Positions 43,677 to 52,484 of a stretch of DNA of 64,000 bases are shown piece by piece. The notes below the pieces were generated by a model, which was given only the letters and a program-made list of their open reading frames with translations, did not search any database and was not told the origin of the DNA. Source of the stretch: an uncultured Oscillospiraceae bacterium. Lineage in GTDB: Bacteria; Bacillota; Clostridia; Oscillospirales; Acutalibacteraceae. The translations under genes were made by a program, and so were the position numbers. The DNA lies in the NCBI GenBank assembly GCA_900540305.1, contig UQFL01000001.1, forward strand, positions 46,482-110,481. The letters run 5' to 3'. Position 1 is the stretch's first letter, and the number at the start of each line of letters is the position of its first letter.

Positions 43677-44525
43677 TTAAAGTAGTTGTGAAAGTCTGCC
43701 AAAGTCCTCCATAGTAAAGGTTTCGGCTCTGTCTTTTTCGCCTTTCCCGATTTCTGCAAGCGCGTCCAGCACTTCTGCCTTTGTTACAGTCAGCGCGGCA
43801 GAAAGGCAGTTAACTGCTGTTTTTCTTCTTTGTGAAAACGCCGCTTTTACGATTTTAAAGAAATGCTCTTCGTTTTGTACTGAAACGGCGGGCGTTTTTC
43901 TTATGCTGAATTTGATAACTGCACTGTCAACTTTAGGAGAGGGCATAAAACTTTCTTTGCCCACATCAAATAATTTTTCTGTTTCTGCGTAATAATTCGC
44001 CGCCACAGTAAGCGCACCGCAGTTTCTTGAGCCGACTGCGCTTGTAAGCCTGTCCGCCGCTTCTTTCTGCACCATAACAACTATTGTGTCTATTGAAAGT
44101 CTGCTTTCAAGCAGTTTCATAATTATGGGAGAAGTGATATAGTAGGGCAGATTAGCGCAAATTTTAACGCTTTTCATACCGCTGAATTTATCTTTGATAA
44201 GGGCGTTGAGGTCAAGCTTTAATGCGTCACCCTCAACTATTTCAAGGTTGTCACAGCCGCAAAGCGTTTCATCCAAAACAGGAAACAGTCTTTTGTCAAG
44301 CTCAATTGTGACTACCTTACCCGCAACGGCACAAAGCTCTTTTGTCAGAACGCCTATTCCGGGCCCGATTTCGAGTACGCCCGTTTGCGAATCTGCACCC
44401 AAACTGTTTGCCATAGCAGGGCAAACCTCGGGATTTATTAAAAAATTTTGCCCCAAAGCTTTTGAAAAAGTAAAGCCGTGTTTAGTGAGTATTTTATTTA
44501 TAGTATTATAATCATATAAATTCAT
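43677..44525 (-). CDS. rsmA: 16S rRNA (adenine1518/1519-N6)-dimethyltransferase
   Basis: KsgA enzyme that dimethylates two adenines in helix 45 of 16S rRNA using SAM. It has the N-terminal FSKALGQNFLINPEV, SAM motif I VLEIGPGIGVLT, motif IV NLPYYITSPI and the C-terminal helical domain with AFSQRRKTAVNCLS. Its 282 residues are normal. GAGGT lies 8 bases before the ATG. It is divergent from marR. Confidence 0.97.
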   Translation of the reverse strand: MNLYDYNTINKILTKHGFTFSKALGQNFLINPEVCPAMANSLGADSQTGVLEIGPGIGVLTKELCAVAGKVVTIELDKRLFPVLDETLCGCDNLEIVEGDALKLDLNALIKDKFSGMKSVKICANLPYYITSPIIMKLLESRLSIDTIVVMVQKEAADRLTSAVGSRNCGALTVAANYYAETEKLFDVGKESFMPSPKVDSAVIKFSIRKTPAVSVQNEEHFFKIVKAAFSQRRKTAVNCLSAALTVTKAEVLDALAEIGKGEKDRAETFTMEDFGRLSQLL

Positions 44526-44552
44526 ATATTAATTACCTCAATTCAATGGGCT

Positions 44553-44581
44553 ATTCTAACACATTAAAAAATAATTTACAA
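44553..44581 (-). promoter_or_regulatory. Promoter of rsmA
   Basis: On the minus strand TTGTAA (44581-44576) and TAGAAT (44558-44553) have a 17-bp spacer. Confidence 0.6.
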
Positions 44582-44589
44582 TATTGTTG

Positions 44590-44617
44590 TTGACTTTTTG
44601 GCAACTTGTGCTAAAAT
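44590..44617 (+). promoter_or_regulatory. Promoter of marR-ABC operon
   Basis: TTGACT and TAAAAT with a 16-bp spacer. Transcription would start near 44624, inside the tandem operator that follows. The promoter is divergent from that of rsmA, with -35 elements only 8 bases apart. Confidence 0.6.
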
Positions 44618-44621
44618 ATCA

Positions 44622-44649
44622 TTTAGTCGGCTAACTTTAGTCGGCTAAA
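44622..44649. promoter_or_regulatory. Tandem MarR-type operator
   Basis: TTTAGTCGGCTAA occurs twice with a 14-bp period (44622 and 44636). Each copy is partly symmetric (TTAG/CTAA around TCGG), as MarR boxes are. The pair covers the predicted transcription start of the marR operon, so binding by the encoded MarR protein would repress it. Confidence 0.7.
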
Positions 44650-44745
44650 TTAACGATATTAAAGTTAAAAATATTGTTGTATAATAATATAGAAACGCAT
44701 AAACAGTGTGTTTCTTTTATACAACTAAGCTAAGGAAGTTTTATT

Positions 44746-45210
44746 ATGTGTGACAAAATGCCTATGGCAGTTCCGCCCGACGGACTTATAGGTCCAAGGG
44801 TTAATTTTCTGTCTAAGCGAATCAGAAAGGCCTTTAACAAGGCGGCTTCTGAAGAGGGGCTGTTCTCCGGCCAGCAGGATTTATTGTTGTTCCTTGTTAT
44901 GAATGAGGGCGCAACATTAAGCGAGCTTACCGCAGAACTCAATGTTTCTGCGGCAACTGTTTCCGTGTCCGTTAAAAGAATGGAAAAAGCAGGTTTTCTT
45001 ATTAAGAAAACTGATGAAACAGACGGTAGAATAACAAGAATTTACCCCACTGAAAAAGCTAAAAAAACTCCCGAAAACATACGCAAAAAAATGGATGTTC
45101 TTGAGGAGAAGCTTAAAAAGGGAATGAGCGAAGAAGAAGTTCAAACCCTTTGCGACTTGCTTGGAAAAGCAATAATGAATATGCTTGAGGAGGAAAATGC
45201 AAATGGTTAA
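44746..45210 (+). CDS. MarR family transcriptional regulator
   Basis: A 154-residue winged-helix regulator. The DNA-binding part spans about residues 45-110: LLLFLVMNEGATLSELTAEL, NVSAATVSVSVKRMEKAGFL and the wing KKTDETDGRITRIYPTEK with the conserved DxR. MarR dimers typically repress an adjacent exporter and release DNA on drug binding. It is co-transcribed with two ABC half-transporters (8-base overlap with the first), and a tandem palindromic operator lies at its promoter. Confidence 0.93.
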   Translation: MCDKMPMAVPPDGLIGPRVNFLSKRIRKAFNKAASEEGLFSGQQDLLLFLVMNEGATLSELTAELNVSAATVSVSVKRMEKAGFLIKKTDETDGRITRIYPTEKAKKTPENIRKKMDVLEEKLKKGMSEEEVQTLCDLLGKAIMNMLEEENANG

Positions 45211-46954
45211 AAAACTTGCAAGTTACATGAAAGGGCTGTGGCATCTGGCAATCATCAGCGCCCTCGGAATGATTATCGAGGCAGTTTGCGAGTTGTCATT
45301 GCCTTCAATAGCCAACTATATTTATAATATAGTAAGTACGGCGTCCTCTCCCGAAGCGGTAAAGGGAGATGTAATCAAACTCGGTATTACTATGCTCGCA
45401 CTTGCTATAATCGGTTTGATAGGCGGCGTTACAACTATGAAAACTTCAGCCGTATGCAGCCAGAACTTTGCGTACAGACTGAGAAATGATGTTTATAAAA
45501 AAATAAGCACATTTTCATTTAAAAACATAGATGAGTTTTCAACAGCGTCACTTACAACAAGACTTACAAACGATATTACAATGCTTCAGAATGTTGTAAT
45601 GATGAGCCTTAGAATTTTGGTAAGAGGTCCCGCTCTTCTTATTGTTGCGGCAATTCTCGCGGTTTCTATCAATGCAAAAATGAGCATGGTTTTGCTTGTT
45701 GTTCTTCCTGTTCTTATTGTAATAGTTGTTTTCATTCTTAAATTCGGTTTTCCGATGTTCCAGAAAATGCAGAAGAAAATAGATAATGTAAACAGAGTAG
45801 TTCAGGAAAACCTTATCGGTATAAGAGTTGTAAAGGCATTTGTTCGTGAAGAGCACGAAAAAACTAAGTTCAAAGAAGCGTCTGATGATCTTGCAAAACA
45901 GGGTAGTAAAGCGTCAGGACTTGTTGTAACAATTATGCCCATTATGATGCTTATACTCAATGCCGTTGTTGTTTTTGTTTACTATAAAGGCGGTATTGAC
46001 GCAAGCAACGGTGTTATGGATGTAGGTCAGATTTCCGTATTTGCTTCTTATATTCTTCAGGTTCTTATGAACCTTATGATGATTTCAATAATGCTTCTTC
46101 AGCTTGCCAGAGGTAAGGCTTGCGGAGACCGTGTTGTTGAAGTTCTCAATACAGAAGTTGATATTAAAAATCCCGAAAACGCATATGTTCCAGATATGAA
46201 AACAGCAAAGGGTAAGGTCGAATTTAAGAATGTTAACTTTAAATACAACACTTCCGATGCTGGTGACAATATCATTCAAAATATTAACTTCACTGCTGAA
46301 CCCGGCCAGGTTATCGGCGTTGTCGGCGGAACGGGCTGCGGAAAATCAAGTCTTGTAAATCTTATCCCAAGACTTTATGACGCAACAGAGGGCGAGGTTT
46401 TAATTGACGGAATAAATGTAAAGAATTATGACCTTGTGGCACTCAGAAATATGATAGGCGTTGTACTTCAGAAAAATGTTCTTTTCAGCGGTACGATAAA
46501 AGAAAATATCCGCTGGGGTAAAAAGGACGCTACTGATGAGGAAATTGAGCAGGCGTGCAAATCCGCACAGGCTCACGATTTCGTACTTGCTCAGCCTAAG
46601 GGATATGACACCTATCTTGCTCAGGGAGGTCTTAATCTTTCGGGCGGTCAGAAACAGAGACTTTGTATTGCAAGGGCAATTATAAAACAGCCCAAAATTC
46701 TTATTCTTGACGACTCAACCTCAGCTGTAGATACTGCAACAGAGGCTAAGATCAGAGACAGTTTCTATAACGAACTTAAAGATACAACGGTATTCATTAT
46801 TGCACAGCGTGTTTCCTCTGTTAAGGATGCGGATAAAATACTTGTTATTGATGACGGCGAAATCAAGGGCATGGGAACACACGATGAATTACTTGCCAAT
46901 AATGAAATTTATCAGGAAATTTATGCAACACAGCAGAAAGGAGTGAGCGAATAA
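45203..46954 (+). CDS. ABC exporter half-transporter, degenerate-site subunit (LmrC/BmrC-like)
   Basis: Six membrane helices (about 10-305) and an ATPase domain. Walker A is GGTGCGKS (375-382) and the signature LSGGQ (479-483). Walker B ends in Asp504 instead of catalytic Glu (ILDDSTSAVD), and the H-loop has Gln (IIAQRVSS) instead of His. These changes mark the subunit carrying the non-hydrolytic site in heterodimeric exporters such as TM287/288. The ATG at 45203 is chosen because GAGGAGG (45187-45193) is 9 bases upstream; earlier in-frame starts overlap that site. Product 583 residues. Confidence 0.92.
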   Translation: MVKKLASYMKGLWHLAIISALGMIIEAVCELSLPSIANYIYNIVSTASSPEAVKGDVIKLGITMLALAIIGLIGGVTTMKTSAVCSQNFAYRLRNDVYKKISTFSFKNIDEFSTASLTTRLTNDITMLQNVVMMSLRILVRGPALLIVAAILAVSINAKMSMVLLVVLPVLIVIVVFILKFGFPMFQKMQKKIDNVNRVVQENLIGIRVVKAFVREEHEKTKFKEASDDLAKQGSKASGLVVTIMPIMMLILNAVVVFVYYKGGIDASNGVMDVGQISVFASYILQVLMNLMMISIMLLQLARGKACGDRVVEVLNTEVDIKNPENAYVPDMKTAKGKVEFKNVNFKYNTSDAGDNIIQNINFTAEPGQVIGVVGGTGCGKSSLVNLIPRLYDATEGEVLIDGINVKNYDLVALRNMIGVVLQKNVLFSGTIKENIRWGKKDATDEEIEQACKSAQAHDFVLAQPKGYDTYLAQGGLNLSGGQKQRLCIARAIIKQPKILILDDSTSAVDTATEAKIRDSFYNELKDTTVFIIAQRVSSVKDADKILVIDDGEIKGMGTHDELLANNEIYQEIYATQQKGVSE

Positions 46955-48813
46955 TGAAGGGACCAATGGGACCGAAACACGGAGAACACGGTTATGCAAA
47001 ACCGAAGGACGCCAAAAAAACATTCGGGCGCATACTTCAGTATATGGGAAGAAGCAAGCTTTTTCTTGCCGTAGTATTTATTTGCCTTGTTTTGAGCACG
47101 GTATGCCAGCTTGCCGCTTCTTATTGGCTCAAACCTATACTGAATGATATTGAAACATCAATTGCAGCAGGCAACTTTATGACGGTAGGTATAAAACAGC
47201 TTGTTCAGAACCTTATAATTGTTGCTGCGTTTTATTTGGGAATGGCGCTTTTCACATTCATTCAAAGCCGCGTAATGGTAACTATTGCTTATAAGACAAC
47301 AAACCTTATAAGAAAAGAACTTTTCAACCATATGCAGTCGCTCCCTCTCAGATATTTTGACAGTCAGACACACGGCGAAATAATGAGCCGTTTTACAAAC
47401 GATGTAGATAATATCCAAATGATGCTTGAGCAGTCTATGGTTCAGCTTGTTTCTTCTGTTTTCACTTTTACAGGCATCATAGTAATGATGATTTATTTAA
47501 GTCCGAAATTGTTTATCATTTCTCTTGTATTTCTTATCATTATGGTTGTCAGTGTTAGTCAGGTGGGAAAGAAATCAAGAAAATATTTCCAAAAACAGCA
47601 GAGCAAACTCGGCGAAATGAACGGAAATATCGAGGAAACAATCGAGGGCATGAGAGTAGTAAAAGTTTTCAACCACGAAGACGCTGCTATCAGTGTGTTT
47701 GACGAAAAGAACAATGATTTTAGAAAAGCCGCAACAAATGCAAACTTCTTTGCGGGAATTATGGGTCCTTGTTCAATGGGTATCAATAACGCAAGCTATG
47801 CAACACTTGCTCTTGCAGGCGGACTTTTGACACTTACAACAGGACTTGACATAGGCACATATTTCGCATATTTAAGTTACGCTAAACAGTTTACACAGCC
47901 TATTAACCAGATAGCAAACCAGATGAACACTATATTCTCAGCGCTTGCAGGTGCAGAGCGTGTATTTGAGATTATGGATATGAGCGCAGAGGTTGACGAG
48001 GGTACGGTAACTCTTGAAACTAAAGAGGAAAACGGCGAAACAAAGAGATATTGGAATGACGGCGGAAAACTCATTCCGGTTGAAGGAAATGTTGTATTCG
48101 ACAATGTTTATTTCTCTTATGTAGAAGGCAAAACTGTCCTTAAAGATATAAACCTTTACGCAAAGCACGGTCAAAAGATTGCTTTTGTAGGTTCAACTGG
48201 TGCAGGTAAAACTACTATTACAAATCTTATTAACAGATTTTACGATATTCAGGAAGGCACTATAACCTATGACGGTATAGACATTAAGCGCATTAAGAAG
48301 GATGATTTGAGAAAATCGCTTTCAATAGTTCTTCAGGATACGCACCTTTTCACCGGTACGGTTATGGACAATATAAGATACGGCAGACTTGAAGCTACTG
48401 ATGAAGAGTGTATTGCGGCGGCAAGGCTTGCTTCTGCTCATTCATTTATCAGGCGTTTGCCCGATGGCTATAACACGGTTATTTCAGGCGACGGCGGCAA
48501 CCTTTCACAGGGTCAGCGTCAGTTGCTTGCAATAGCAAGAGCGGCTGTTGCAAAACCGGTTGTTCTTATTCTTGACGAGGCAACATCTTCAGTTGATACA
48601 AGAACCGAGCTCCATATTGAACACGGTATGGATAGACTAATGGAGGGAAGAACGGTATTTGTAATCGCCCACAGACTTTCAACCGTTAGGAACTCAAACG
48701 CAATTATGGTACTTGAAAACGGTGTTATAATTGAGCGCGGAGATCATGATGTTCTTATGGAAAATAAAGGAAGATATTATGAACTTTGCACCGGAAAGGC
48801 GCAGTTGTCATAG
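46954..48813 (+). CDS. ABC exporter half-transporter, catalytic subunit (LmrD/BmrD-like)
   Basis: Partner of the previous gene, overlapping it by one base. After a cytosolic extension there are six spans (about 30-330) and an ATPase domain. Walker A GSTGAGKT, Walker B LILDEATSSVD with catalytic Glu and H-loop VIAHRLS are intact. Its signature is LSQGQ rather than LSGGQ, as in the matching subunit of TM287/288, so the degenerate composite site is formed by this signature and the partner's Walker residues. It has 619 residues. The exported compound is unknown; drugs or lipids are usual. Confidence 0.93.
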   Translation: MKGPMGPKHGEHGYAKPKDAKKTFGRILQYMGRSKLFLAVVFICLVLSTVCQLAASYWLKPILNDIETSIAAGNFMTVGIKQLVQNLIIVAAFYLGMALFTFIQSRVMVTIAYKTTNLIRKELFNHMQSLPLRYFDSQTHGEIMSRFTNDVDNIQMMLEQSMVQLVSSVFTFTGIIVMMIYLSPKLFIISLVFLIIMVVSVSQVGKKSRKYFQKQQSKLGEMNGNIEETIEGMRVVKVFNHEDAAISVFDEKNNDFRKAATNANFFAGIMGPCSMGINNASYATLALAGGLLTLTTGLDIGTYFAYLSYAKQFTQPINQIANQMNTIFSALAGAERVFEIMDMSAEVDEGTVTLETKEENGETKRYWNDGGKLIPVEGNVVFDNVYFSYVEGKTVLKDINLYAKHGQKIAFVGSTGAGKTTITNLINRFYDIQEGTITYDGIDIKRIKKDDLRKSLSIVLQDTHLFTGTVMDNIRYGRLEATDEECIAAARLASAHSFIRRLPDGYNTVISGDGGNLSQGQRQLLAIARAAVAKPVVLILDEATSSVDTRTELHIEHGMDRLMEGRTVFVIAHRLSTVRNSNAIMVLENGVIIERGDHDVLMENKGRYYELCTGKAQLS

Positions 48814-48864
48814 TTTTGTATCAAATATTGCAAACAAAAGATTGAAAAAAATTAATAAAACATC

Positions 48865-48893
48865 TTTACAAAATATATTTTAGATGGTATAAT
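48865..48893 (+). promoter_or_regulatory. Promoter of the sortase-substrate gene
   Basis: TTTACA and a perfect TATAAT with a 17-bp spacer. GAGGTG lies 5 bases before the ATG at 48947. Confidence 0.75.
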
Positions 48894-48946
48894 TCAACTG
48901 TATTATATTTCAGTAATTATATTACTTTGATTAATGAGGTGTTTTT

Positions 48947-49492
48947 ATGAAAAAGTTATTATCAGTAATCATTTCGGTTATTGCCGTAGTTGCTGTATGT
49001 GCTTCTTTTGCAATTCCTTCAATGGCAGCAATAAATGTTTACAGCCCCGAAGGAGAGGTTATCGTTCATAGACTTAACGAGCCTACAGTAAACGGTGAAA
49101 AGTCAACAAAGATCGGCGCTGCTCAGAGTAGTACAGACAGTGACACATTTACTTTCACTTTCTCAGGCACAGAAAAGCTTCTCGGCTGGAACTTGATTGA
49201 CAAAAACGGCAAGGAAATCGCTTTGAGCGACAGTGATGCAAGCTATAAAATCGTAGCTAAGGAAGGCAAAACCCTTACTATTAAAATCCTTGACTGGACA
49301 TATTTTGAAGCTCCTGACGGATATACTGTAAACGCTTTGGTTGAAGCAGATTCAACAGGCGGCACTGCTGACAAGGACGATTCTTCTAAAGCTCCCGAAA
49401 CAGGTGCAGTTTCAATCGCTCTTGCTTCTGTAGCAGCAGCAGGCGCTGGCGCAGCTGTTCTTGCTCTTTCAAAAAAGAAAGATGCTGAATAA
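48947..49492 (+). CDS. Small secreted protein with PETG sortase-type sorting signal
   Basis: Function unknown; a wall-anchored surface protein by design. The signal peptide ends near SMA-AIN (about residue 27). A single beta-rich domain of about 110 residues follows. The C-terminus is a complete sorting signal: APETG (149-153), a 21-residue hydrophobic stretch, then KKKDAE. A class B sortase gene lies directly downstream, and C. difficile SrtB is known to use (S/P)PxTG-type sites, so this protein is the probable dedicated substrate. It is highly expressed by promoter quality and codon use. A terminator separates it from the sortase gene. Confidence 0.8.
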   Translation: MKKLLSVIISVIAVVAVCASFAIPSMAAINVYSPEGEVIVHRLNEPTVNGEKSTKIGAAQSSTDSDTFTFTFSGTEKLLGWNLIDKNGKEIALSDSDASYKIVAKEGKTLTIKILDWTYFEAPDGYTVNALVEADSTGGTADKDDSSKAPETGAVSIALASVAAAGAGAAVLALSKKKDAE

Positions 49493-49509
49493 TTATAATT
49501 AATACTATT

Positions 49510-49544
49510 AAAAAACCTGTTTCCTGTGGGTAACAGGTTTTTTT
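49510..49544 (+). terminator. Terminator between substrate and sortase genes
   Basis: AAAAAACCTGTT and AACAGGTTTTTT form a 12-bp stem with a 10-nt loop and T run. Partial read-through would give much substrate mRNA and little sortase mRNA. Confidence 0.85.
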
Positions 49545-49617
49545 AATGTTTATGAGTTGATGAAATAGAAAATATATTCTCGAAGCAAATGTACGAATAA
49601 GAAATTGCGGTGTAGTA

Positions 49618-50391
49618 ATGAAAGATAATAAAAAGTCAAATTCAATAAGAATTGTGTTGATAATTGTTTTTGCAATCATTTTTGTTTGCTGCTGTGTATA
49701 TATAGGTTTTTATTTATATAATTCAAGTCGTGCTGAAACGGAATATACAACCATTTCCACTTCTGCACAGACAACAACCCAGGGTGCGCTTGCGGATAAT
49801 CCTGTTGATTTTGAATCGCTTCAGGCGCAGAATGATGAAATTTATGCATGGATAAAAATTGATGATACGGATGTTGACTATCCTATTGTCCAAAGCAAAA
49901 ATGATGATAATTTTTATCTTAATCACAGCGCTATTGATAAATCTTGGCTCGCAAGCGGAGCGATTTATACGCAGGGCTGCAACAGCATTGATTTTTCAGA
50001 CCCGATAACTCTTGTTTACGGTCATAACGGATATAAGGAAACAATGTTTACAACGCTTCATAAATTTGAAGACGCTGATTTCTTTAATTCACACGAATAT
50101 TTTTATATTTATCTTCCCGGCAGAAAGTTGACTTATCAGGTTATATCAGCCTTTAAATATGATGACAGACATATAATGAATTCGTTCAATTTTGCTGATG
50201 CTAATGACCTGAAAACATTTCAGAATACGGTTACAAATCCAACATCTGCTCTTAAAAATGTTAGAACAGACCTTGATACAGAAATAAATGAAAACAGCAA
50301 AATCGTTGTTTTATCAACTTGTATAACTAATCAAAAAAGTAACAGATATCTTGTATGCGGAGTGTTAGTAAAAGATGAGCAAACCAATTGA
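49618..50391 (+). CDS. srtB: Class B sortase
   Basis: Membrane transpeptidase that cuts a sorting signal and joins the protein to the cell wall. One N-terminal span (about 11-34), a Thr-rich stalk, then the sortase domain. The catalytic triad is visible: His136 in VYGHN, Cys235 in LSTC, Arg243 in SNRYLVCG. The spacing and the DTDVDYPIVQ and YLNH motifs are of class B. It has 257 residues. It overlaps the LCP gene by 17 bases. The start has only a weak GCGGTG site upstream. Confidence 0.93.
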   Translation: MKDNKKSNSIRIVLIIVFAIIFVCCCVYIGFYLYNSSRAETEYTTISTSAQTTTQGALADNPVDFESLQAQNDEIYAWIKIDDTDVDYPIVQSKNDDNFYLNHSAIDKSWLASGAIYTQGCNSIDFSDPITLVYGHNGYKETMFTTLHKFEDADFFNSHEYFYIYLPGRKLTYQVISAFKYDDRHIMNSFNFADANDLKTFQNTVTNPTSALKNVRTDLDTEINENSKIVVLSTCITNQKSNRYLVCGVLVKDEQTN

Positions 50392-51625
50392 TCCAAATCT
50401 TAATTCGGATGAACTTTTCAATCCCGATAATAAAGATATTAATACAACGGCTGACAGTGTGCAGGAAAATACGCAAAAATCAGATTTTTCCGTGTTGGAG
50501 GTAGATAAGGGAGAATATACTCCGAGCAGACATCATCATTCTCACAGCTCAAGTCATTCTCATTCTCACAGTCACCACCATCATCACAGGCATCATTCAA
50601 GCCGTTCAAAAAAGAAGAAAAAACCGCTTTGGTTTAGAATTTTAATAATTATTATAGCAATTATTTTTGCGGCTGTTGCAATAGTCGGCGGCACATATAT
50701 TTATCTTCGTGATAAGGGTCAGAAAGAGCTTGTGGTTGAGCCTGCAAACCCGAAATATGAGGAAACTATTGAGTACAATGGTCATACCTATATATATGAT
50801 AAAAACAAGGTAGCTTTTGCTTTCATCGGCGTAGACCGTGAAAATATTGCTCCTGAAGGCGGCAGTGTAATCGGAAATGCAGGACAGGCTGATACGGATA
50901 TTGTCGGCGTTATTGATACGGCAACAGGAAAAGTAAGCCTTATCACTATTCCGAGAGATACAATGGTTGATATTGACCTTTACTCTGCGTCAGGCGAATT
51001 TGTAAGAACTGAAAAAATGCAGCTTTGCCTTTCCTATGCTTACGGTGACGGCGGTGAGAAATCCTGCAAGAATGTTACAACTGCTATGAGCCGTATTCTC
51101 GGAAATGTTCCGATAGAAAATTATTTTGCTCTTGATCTCGGCGGAATCGCACCTCTCAATGACGCAATAGGCGGCGTAACTGTAACTTCGCTTTATGATT
51201 TCCCGCAGGAGGGGATTAGCAAGGGTGATACCATTACTATTAAAGGCGACTTTGCAGAAACCTATGTTCGTTACAGAAGCCTTGATACAATAGACGCTTC
51301 TTTAAACAGAACAGAGCGTCAGACTCAGTATATTAAAGCGTATGCTCAGCAACTCAGAACAGCTGTAACAAACGATTTCTCGGTTGTTTCCAAGCTTTAC
51401 AATACGGCGGCTGAATACAGCCAAACAAATATTTCATTAAGTTCTGTAACTTATCTTGCTTCTGTTGTTCTTTCACACGGAATAACTGATATACAGCAAT
51501 ATACGCTTGAGGGAGAAATGAAAGCTTCCAGCGAGGTTACAGAGGATGTATTTGCGGAATACTATGTTGACGAGGATTCTGTAATGGATGTTGTAGTTAA
51601 CTGCTTTTATCAGCAGGTAAATTAA
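50375..51625 (+). CDS. LytR-CpsA-Psr (LCP) family protein with histidine-rich cytosolic tail
   Basis: LCP enzymes transfer lipid-linked glycopolymers to peptidoglycan or, in Actinomyces, to a sortase-anchored protein. Here a cytosolic N-terminus holds a striking His/Ser tract (residues 53-74, about 15 His) followed by a Lys cluster, then one span (86-110) and the LCP domain (about 145-330). LCP hallmarks are ADTDIVGVIDTATGKVSLI, IPRDTMVDI, and YVRYR with a following NRTERQ. It has 416 residues. The start lies inside srtB, so the two are made together. Confidence 0.92.
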   Translation: MSKPIDPNLNSDELFNPDNKDINTTADSVQENTQKSDFSVLEVDKGEYTPSRHHHSHSSSHSHSHSHHHHHRHHSSRSKKKKKPLWFRILIIIIAIIFAAVAIVGGTYIYLRDKGQKELVVEPANPKYEETIEYNGHTYIYDKNKVAFAFIGVDRENIAPEGGSVIGNAGQADTDIVGVIDTATGKVSLITIPRDTMVDIDLYSASGEFVRTEKMQLCLSYAYGDGGEKSCKNVTTAMSRILGNVPIENYFALDLGGIAPLNDAIGGVTVTSLYDFPQEGISKGDTITIKGDFAETYVRYRSLDTIDASLNRTERQTQYIKAYAQQLRTAVTNDFSVVSKLYNTAAEYSQTNISLSSVTYLASVVLSHGITDIQQYTLEGEMKASSEVTEDVFAEYYVDEDSVMDVVVNCFYQQVN

Positions 51626-51642
51626 TATTAAAGGAGTTTACA

Positions 51643-52482
51643 ATGAACAGTGAATTGAAAAGGGAACTTCAGATTTACGCAACCCAGATAAGAATGGGTA
51701 TTATAGAAGGTACCTATAATGCAAAAGCAGGTCATCCGGGCGGAAGCCTTTCATCTGCTGATGTTCTTGCTTATCTTTACGGCGTTAAGATGAAGTATGA
51801 TGTTAAAAATCCCAAGGATGAAAACAGAGACAGATTTGTTCTTTCAAAGGGTCACGGCGCTCCTGCGCTTTACAGTGCGCTTGCATACAAGGGCTTTTTC
51901 CCCGTTGAGGATTTGAAAACACTCCGTCATATCGGTTCTTATCTTCAGGGCCATCCCAATATGAACACCGTTCCCGGTGTTGATATGAGCACAGGCTCTC
52001 TCGGTCAGGGCATCAGCGCCGCTTGCGGAATGGCAAAGGGTGCAAAAATGCTCTCAAAGGATATTAAGGTTTATACACTTCTCGGCGACGGTGAAATCGA
52101 AGAGGGTCAGGTTTGGGAGGCTATGATGTTTGCTTCTCAGTATAAGCTTGACAATCTCTGCGTTATCATTGATGTAAACGGACTTCAGATTGACGGCAAA
52201 TGCTGTGATGTTATGAGTGCTGAGCCTATTGATGAAAAGGTTAAGGCGTTTGGATTTGATTATATTGTAATCAACGGAAATGATTTTGACGAGTTTGAAA
52301 AAGCTTTTGACGCTTTTGACAAGAGCGATAAACCGTTTGCAATTATTATGAAGACTGTAAAAGGTCTCGGCGTTTCTTATATGGAAAATGCTGTTGATTG
52401 GCACGGTAAAGCTCCGAATACAGAAGAATATGAAATAGCAATGGCAGAGCTTAGTGAAAAGCTTGCGGAATTGGAGGCGTAA
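51643..52482 (+). CDS. Transketolase, N-terminal (TPP-binding) subunit
   Basis: Split transketolase, first half: binds thiamine diphosphate and transfers two-carbon units in the non-oxidative pentose phosphate pathway. TPP motif GDGEIEEGQVWEAMM and the following DVNGLQIDG are present, with the active-site histidines in KAGHPGGSLS and KGHGAPALY. It has 279 residues. AAAGGAG precedes the ATG. It is 17 bases after the LCP gene and 2 bases before the second half. The thiT gene for thiamine uptake lies further on. Confidence 0.96.
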   Translation: MNSELKRELQIYATQIRMGIIEGTYNAKAGHPGGSLSSADVLAYLYGVKMKYDVKNPKDENRDRFVLSKGHGAPALYSALAYKGFFPVEDLKTLRHIGSYLQGHPNMNTVPGVDMSTGSLGQGISAACGMAKGAKMLSKDIKVYTLLGDGEIEEGQVWEAMMFASQYKLDNLCVIIDVNGLQIDGKCCDVMSAEPIDEKVKAFGFDYIVINGNDFDEFEKAFDAFDKSDKPFAIIMKTVKGLGVSYMENAVDWHGKAPNTEEYEIAMAELSEKLAELEA

Positions 52483-52484
52483 GA

